Assembly: GCA_001599815.1 (NCBI GenBank)
Contig: BCIA01000004.1
Coordinates: forward strand, 5,110,082-5,174,081
Reading direction: 5' to 3'
Origin: Furcasterigmium furcatum
Lineage: Eukaryota; Ascomycota; Sordariomycetes; Glomerellales; Plectosphaerellaceae
Length of the DNA stretch: 64,000 nt
Position numbers and translations under genes: made by a program. The notes under the pieces are model-generated. The model worked only from the letters and a program-made list of their open reading frames with translations, was not told the origin of the DNA and did not search any database. Of this stretch, positions 13,101-19,100 are shown piece by piece (the first letter of the stretch is position 1; each line of letters opens with the position of its first letter).

Positions 13101-16100
13101 ACGGCCGCGTAGCGGTACGAGCTCAGCTCGTTGCTCGACCCCATCTTCTTGGGGAGGATCTCAACGTGTCGAACCCTGCCGGGATACCGCCGCGTCAGTG
13201 CGGTGAAGAATGCAGGGTCCACGAGCAGTTCTTCTTCGCGCTCCTCGATGTCGGCCGCCTTCTTCCGTATGCTGGGCTCGGCGGCATCTTCACCCAGAGC
13301 TGCCAGGGCCCGTGCTGCTGCGAAATACTGGTTGAGCGGCAGGGACCGTATATCGCCAAAGAAGATCCGCTTCACCGTGGGGATGTTGACCAGAGAGTCT
13401 ACGACCTCTGTCAGATATGCCAGCGAGGGGAAGTACTGGACCACCGAGTTAAGCACGGCGACGTCGGGACGCAGGCCATCAATGCGCCCGAGGTCAGTTG
13501 CCGCACCCAGATGCACCACGGCTCTACCTGACAGGTGCGGCGCGCTCTCGATGACCTTGTTGACAAACGCAGCCGCCTTACCGGAGGGCTCGAGCCCCGC
13601 GTAGCTTTGCAGGCCTTTGCCCAGGTTGAAGAGGACCATGCCAGTGCCCGTCCCGATCTCAAGGACGTGTCCCGCCGGTCGGCCGTCGAGAAGCGCCTCC
13701 ATGGTATCGCCGAGCCAGTCCTCCATTTCCGACACGGCGATGGGGGATCCGTCGACCATCGATGTCCAGCCCGTGAAGTCTCTGCCAATGTCCGAAGGTT
13801 TCATGGCGCCGACATCCGTGTAAGTGGTCCCCTCAAAATGGCTCGACCAACCCTCGACCTGTTCCCGGGCCTCCGCATCGTCGTCCCGATCAGTGGAGCC
13901 GCTGCCGGCGCCGGCACGGGCTGTGGGGCCGGCACGGGCCGTGGCAAACGCGACCAGCTCCGAGTCTTGGCTCTCGCCGCCGGAAGCCACCACGACCACG
14001 GCCGTGTCGTCGACGTCTTCGTGACGCAGCATGGCATGCTCGATCTCTGACGGTTCCACGCGATGGCCCCGGACCTGCACCTGACGGTCCATGCGCCCGA
14101 AGAACTCAATCTCACCGTCCTTGGGCCGGTGCCTCGCGCGGTCACCCGTCCGGTAGGCTCGTACGGCGCGACCCTCAACGCGGACCTGGAGGAAGCGGCT
14201 GGCATCGGGCGTCGAATTGGTGGTATACCCCCTGGCCACACCGTCGCCCGTCACAACCAGCTCCCCGATGACACCGGGAGGGACCAGCCGCTGCCGCGAA
14301 TCCATGACGTGGGCGCCCGAGTTGCTGACGGCGCGTCCCAAGGGCACGCCGTTCTGGAAGCTGTCGTCCTGTGCAATGGCGTAAAGCGTGCTGTGGATGC
14401 TGTTTTCGGTTGGGCCGTAGGAGTTGTATACGCGTCCTGTCTTCACCAGAGCTCGGGCTGCGGTTGCATCGACCGGGTCCATGCGATCTCCGGCCACGAA
14501 GAGGGCCTCCAGGCCGCGGAGGGTGGCGGGAGAGCTGTTCACGCATTCCTTGAGCAATGCCGGTGGCAGAACGGCAGCCGTCACGGCGTGGCGTGCAAAG
14601 GCAGCGCCGAGAGCGTTGGTGTCGAGAGTGGTCGCGCGGTCGATGCAGATGACGGTGCCGCCGTTGAGGAGAGCGGCGCACATCTCCCATATAGACGCAT
14701 CGAAGGCCAGGTTAGATAGGTGTGCCATTCGCACCGCATCCGGGAACTCGGCCGAAACATTGCTCTCCCTGAAGAGCCGTAGAAGCCCGCGATGTTCGAC
14801 CATCACTCCCTTGGGCGCGCCGGTAGATCCCGAGGTGAAGACAACGTAAGCGAGGCTCGAAGCAGTGGGTGACCGGAGTGCCGTGGAGACACCGCGGTGG
14901 TTTCTGTCTGTCAGGGACTCCGGCTGTGTGGCCAAGATATCCCCAATGCGGACAGCATTGAGACCGGGCGGCGCATCGTCAGCCGAGGGAAAGCCCACCC
15001 CGGGGCCGATCAGCATCAGCTTCTTCTCTCCGCCAACAGCCGACAGGATGGCACGGTTCCGCGCAGCTGGAGACCTCAAGTCAAGCGGCAGGTAGGCCAG
15101 GTGTGCCTTGAGGATGCCGAGGAAGGCGACCACCGTCTCGGAGCACCGAGGCGCTAGCACCGCGACTAAGCTCTCCGCTGGTAGATCTTTCCTGCGCAGC
15201 CACGCGGCCACCTTGTCCGACTGTTGGTCAAGCGCAGAGTATGTCATTGGCATCGATGTTGAATCAACAACCGCCGGGCGGTCTGGGAACGCCGCAGCTT
15301 GCATGCAGAAAACCTCCGTCACGCTGGACTCGTGGGGATACGGAGTCCTGGTGATCTCGACGAGGCCCAGACTGCGCAGGCTTGCCGGTGCCGAGTCCAA
15401 CGGCAGGACTGCGATGGGTGTCTGCGGCTGCTCAAGGCCTTGAGAGAGCAGATCAAGGAAAGTCTGCACCAGCGACTGCACGGTCTCGGGCTCGAAGAGG
15501 TCAAGCGCAAAGAGGACACGACCCTTGATGCCGGCCTGCTCTTGGAACAGGTGAAACTCCATGTCGAACCGCGTCATGGCTGCCGTGGCCAGCGTCTCGG
15601 TGGTCACGCCGTCCAGCTGGAGGTTGCCCAAGCCGAGGTGTCCGTGTAGGGCGAATACAAGCTGAACCAGGGGGTTTCGAGACGGATCTCTCGGTCCGGG
15701 TTGCAGGGCCGAGACGACATGCTCGAAAGGGACGTCCTGGTTGTCCATCATCGACGTCGTGGCTGACTGCACCTGCTGCAGGAGTTGTTCGAGCCCGTCG
15801 TCTTCTCCAACCACGAGCCTTACGCACTGCGTATTCACGAAGAACCCGATCAAGCCCTCAAGCTCCGGCCGGTGACGATTAGCGAGCGGCACACCGAGGG
15901 TCGCGTCGGCCGCCTCAGTGAACCTGTAGTGGGTAGCGCGGAACACTGCGAGCAGCACCGTGAAGGGTGTTATCTGACGGGCACGGCAGAACGTGTGCAG
16001 CTTTTCGAAGAGGGATCCGTCGATAGCAAGGCTGACGGTCCCTGCATGGCCAGAGAGCGACGTCGGGCGTGGCTTATCGCACAGCAGCTCGGCCGGTGTG

Positions 16101-19100
16101 CTGTCTGCCAGTTGCTCCATCCAGTATGCGAGCTGACGCTGATGCTCGGCAGCCTGCTCGTGTCTTTGCCAGACGGAAAAGTCGCGATATTGGATGGGGA
16201 GCGGACTGACGCTCGAAAGGGGATCATCACCCCTGAGCGCAGCTGCATAGAGCTGGCCCAGCTCCTGGCGCAGCACGTCGAGCGACCATCCATCGGTGAT
16301 AATGTGGTGCATGACGACGGAGAGGATGTGATCATCTTCTTTCTCATCCAGTCGTAGCAGGCAAACCCGCCAGCCCGGCTCGGCCGTCAGGTCAAACGGT
16401 CTCGTCTGCTCCCGGCGCAGCAGCGCGCGGTACTCGTCGTCGCTCTCCCCGGTGGAAGATGCGTCGACGATCCGAAGTCTGTCAGGAAGACTCTCATGCA
16501 CGATCTGAACGCCCTCCCCCTCGCGGTTGTCGAAAGTCGTGCGTAAAGTCTCGTGGCGCCTTTCGAGGGCCCGGAGTGCTGTGAGCAGGGCATCTACCTG
16601 GAGAGGCCCGCGAATGCGCGCTGCCAGCGGAATGATGTACCACGGGGCTCCCACGTTGAGCTGGTCAAGGAACCAGAGACGACCCTGCGCAAAGGACTGC
16701 TCCACGGGGCCGTCGTGCTTCCTCGTGGGGATCTGACTTGATGGTTGCTTCGCCGGCATGGCAGACATGGTTCGGGCCGCGGCCGCGAGTTCAGCGAGAG
16801 TCGGGTTCCGGAAGATGTCGGCCACGGTCAGAGCGATCCCCGACGACCTTGCCATGTTGACCATTCTGATTGCAGTGATCGAGTCGCCTCCCAGGTCGAA
16901 GAAGTTGCCCTGTGTCCTCTCCGGGAATGTTCGCAGCCATATCGCTCGGATTGGATCCGCCCCGGGGCCGTCGATGGGCGAGGAGGAATCAGGGGGCGAC
17001 TGCTGCCCTTCCGCGGCCCGGGACACAATATCTTGATGTCTCTCGTTGATCATGCGAGCACCGATTTCTCGCAGTCTCCTCCGGTCTGTCTTCCCGGTCG
17101 GGGTCCTTGGAAGCTGTCGCAGGCAAACGTAGTAAGATGGGATGCTGTGCGGCGCGAGCGTGCTCCGCAGCCCGGTGTTGACCTGGTCGGCGAAGCTGGT
17201 GCTGGTGAAGGAGGCCTCAGCAGCCGGTGCCTCGTGGCCATCGTACATGGAATCGTGGAGCTTGCCCTCCAGAAAGGCAACGAGAATGACGGCCTTGTTG
17301 ATGCCAGTGGGTGTCACTGCTTCGACCACCGGGATGAGGTCGTCGGCAAGATGCAGTGTCAGGTGTGCCTCGACATCACCGAGCTCTATCCGCTGGCCCC
17401 GGATCTTCACTTGCGAGTCTTTCCGCCCGACATAGGTCAGGGTGCCGTCGGACCGGTAGCGGACGAGGTCACCCGTGCGGTAGAAGGTCAGGGTGTTGGT
17501 GTCTGGTGGGTGTCGTGACCCGGCGGCCGCATGGGCATACCAAGAAGGCGGCTCGGTCAGGAACGGTCTCTCGCGGCCGGTGTCCACGAGATATCCCAGG
17601 GCGACTCCCGGGCTCTCTATCAGCAACTCGCCCATGCAGCCGACGGGCGAAAGACGGTCAGGGTTGCCGGGTTCGGTGATCCAGAATCGAGCGCCCGCAG
17701 CACGACCGATGATGTTGAGTCCGGACGTGTCGGGGCTGATCTCGGCGACGGCGCAGACCGTGGAAGTCTCGCTCTGGCCGTAGGCGAGCAGGAGCTGTAG
17801 TCGCGCCGCCCATGCGTCTCTGCTCACCGCGGACATCGGCTCGCCGCCCAGTACAAGCGTCCGAAGGCCGCTGAGACTCTCGGGCTGGACCGCTCTGACG
17901 TACGAGGGTGTGAAGAGCGCCCAGTTCACGCCGGCACGGCGGACGAATTCAGGAACACCGTTGAGACGTTCTTCCTCGGACGGGATGCAGACACATCCAC
18001 CGTGCATCAGAGTCGTCAGGATCTCGACGAGGCAAGCGCCAAAGGTGTACGAGGCAAACTGCAAGGCGCGCGTGTCGCTCCTGATTCCAAGCCTTGGTCC
18101 AAACTCGAGAGAGCAGGAAGCAAAGGCCCGGTGCTGCAACACAACTCCCTTCGGCCCCCCCGTGCTGCCCGAGGTGAAGAGGATGTAGGCTGGATCGCTC
18201 GGTGCCGCGACTGATTTGAAGTGACCCTCGCTACCGCCGGAAGATAGGCTGTCGTCCACAACAACGCAGCTTGGGACAAGGGCCAGCATAGCTTCGTGGT
18301 GTCGCGCAGAGACCAGAGCCAGCTTCGCCGAGGTCTGCTGGCAGATCTTAGCGATCCTGGCCGGCGGGGTGGACGGGTCGATGAGTGTGAAGGCCCGGCC
18401 GGCTTTGAGCACGGCAAGGATGCTGGCGACCACCCACTTTGACCTGTCGATGCAGATCGGGATGAACTGGCCCAGGTCACCGTCGAGGGACAGGGACTGT
18501 ATGTGTTCCGCCGCGCGCGTCGAGACGTCGTCCAGCTCGGCGTAGGTCCACGCACCATCCCAGGCAAAAACAGCCTCAGAAGTGGCCGCTGATCGCGTGA
18601 AGATTGCATCGTGTATGCAGAGCTCTCTCCTCTGAATATGTGCCTGGTTCCACCTGTCGATGTCGAGCCGGTCCTCATCGGTGGCGAGGTGCAGCGCCCC
18701 CAGTGGTTGTTTGGCCGAGGCATCTCTCAGCTCCTGTATTGCCAACCTGAACTGTCGCAGGAAACGGGCTGCCTGGCTGGCGTCAATGATGCTCGGATCA
18801 TACCGTGCGATAAGCAGTGCCGACTCTTCCTCGGCCACATGCCTGAACGTGAGAAAGAGCGCGACACTTGCGCTGGGGACAACGGCGCCCGACCCCTTGA
18901 TGCTGCGAAGTAGGCCCATGCTACTTGGCGGTGGACGCTGTTTGTTACCAGTCGTCACTTTGAGCACCGTCTCAAATCCACAAGCTGCTGAGCCGTAGTC
19001 TCCCGCGGCCTCTCGGATGCCGCAAAGACCGATATCCTCGAGCTCACCAGTGGCTGCAGCGTAGGCAGCGGTCGCGTCCAGGAGGTCTTTTGCAGGCTGG

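Noticed and set aside
18..18913. Many plus-strand frames of 60-380 codons over the NRPS
   Set aside because: They are antisense shadows of one GC-rich coding frame and translate to low-complexity Arg/Ser/Gly-rich strings without domains.
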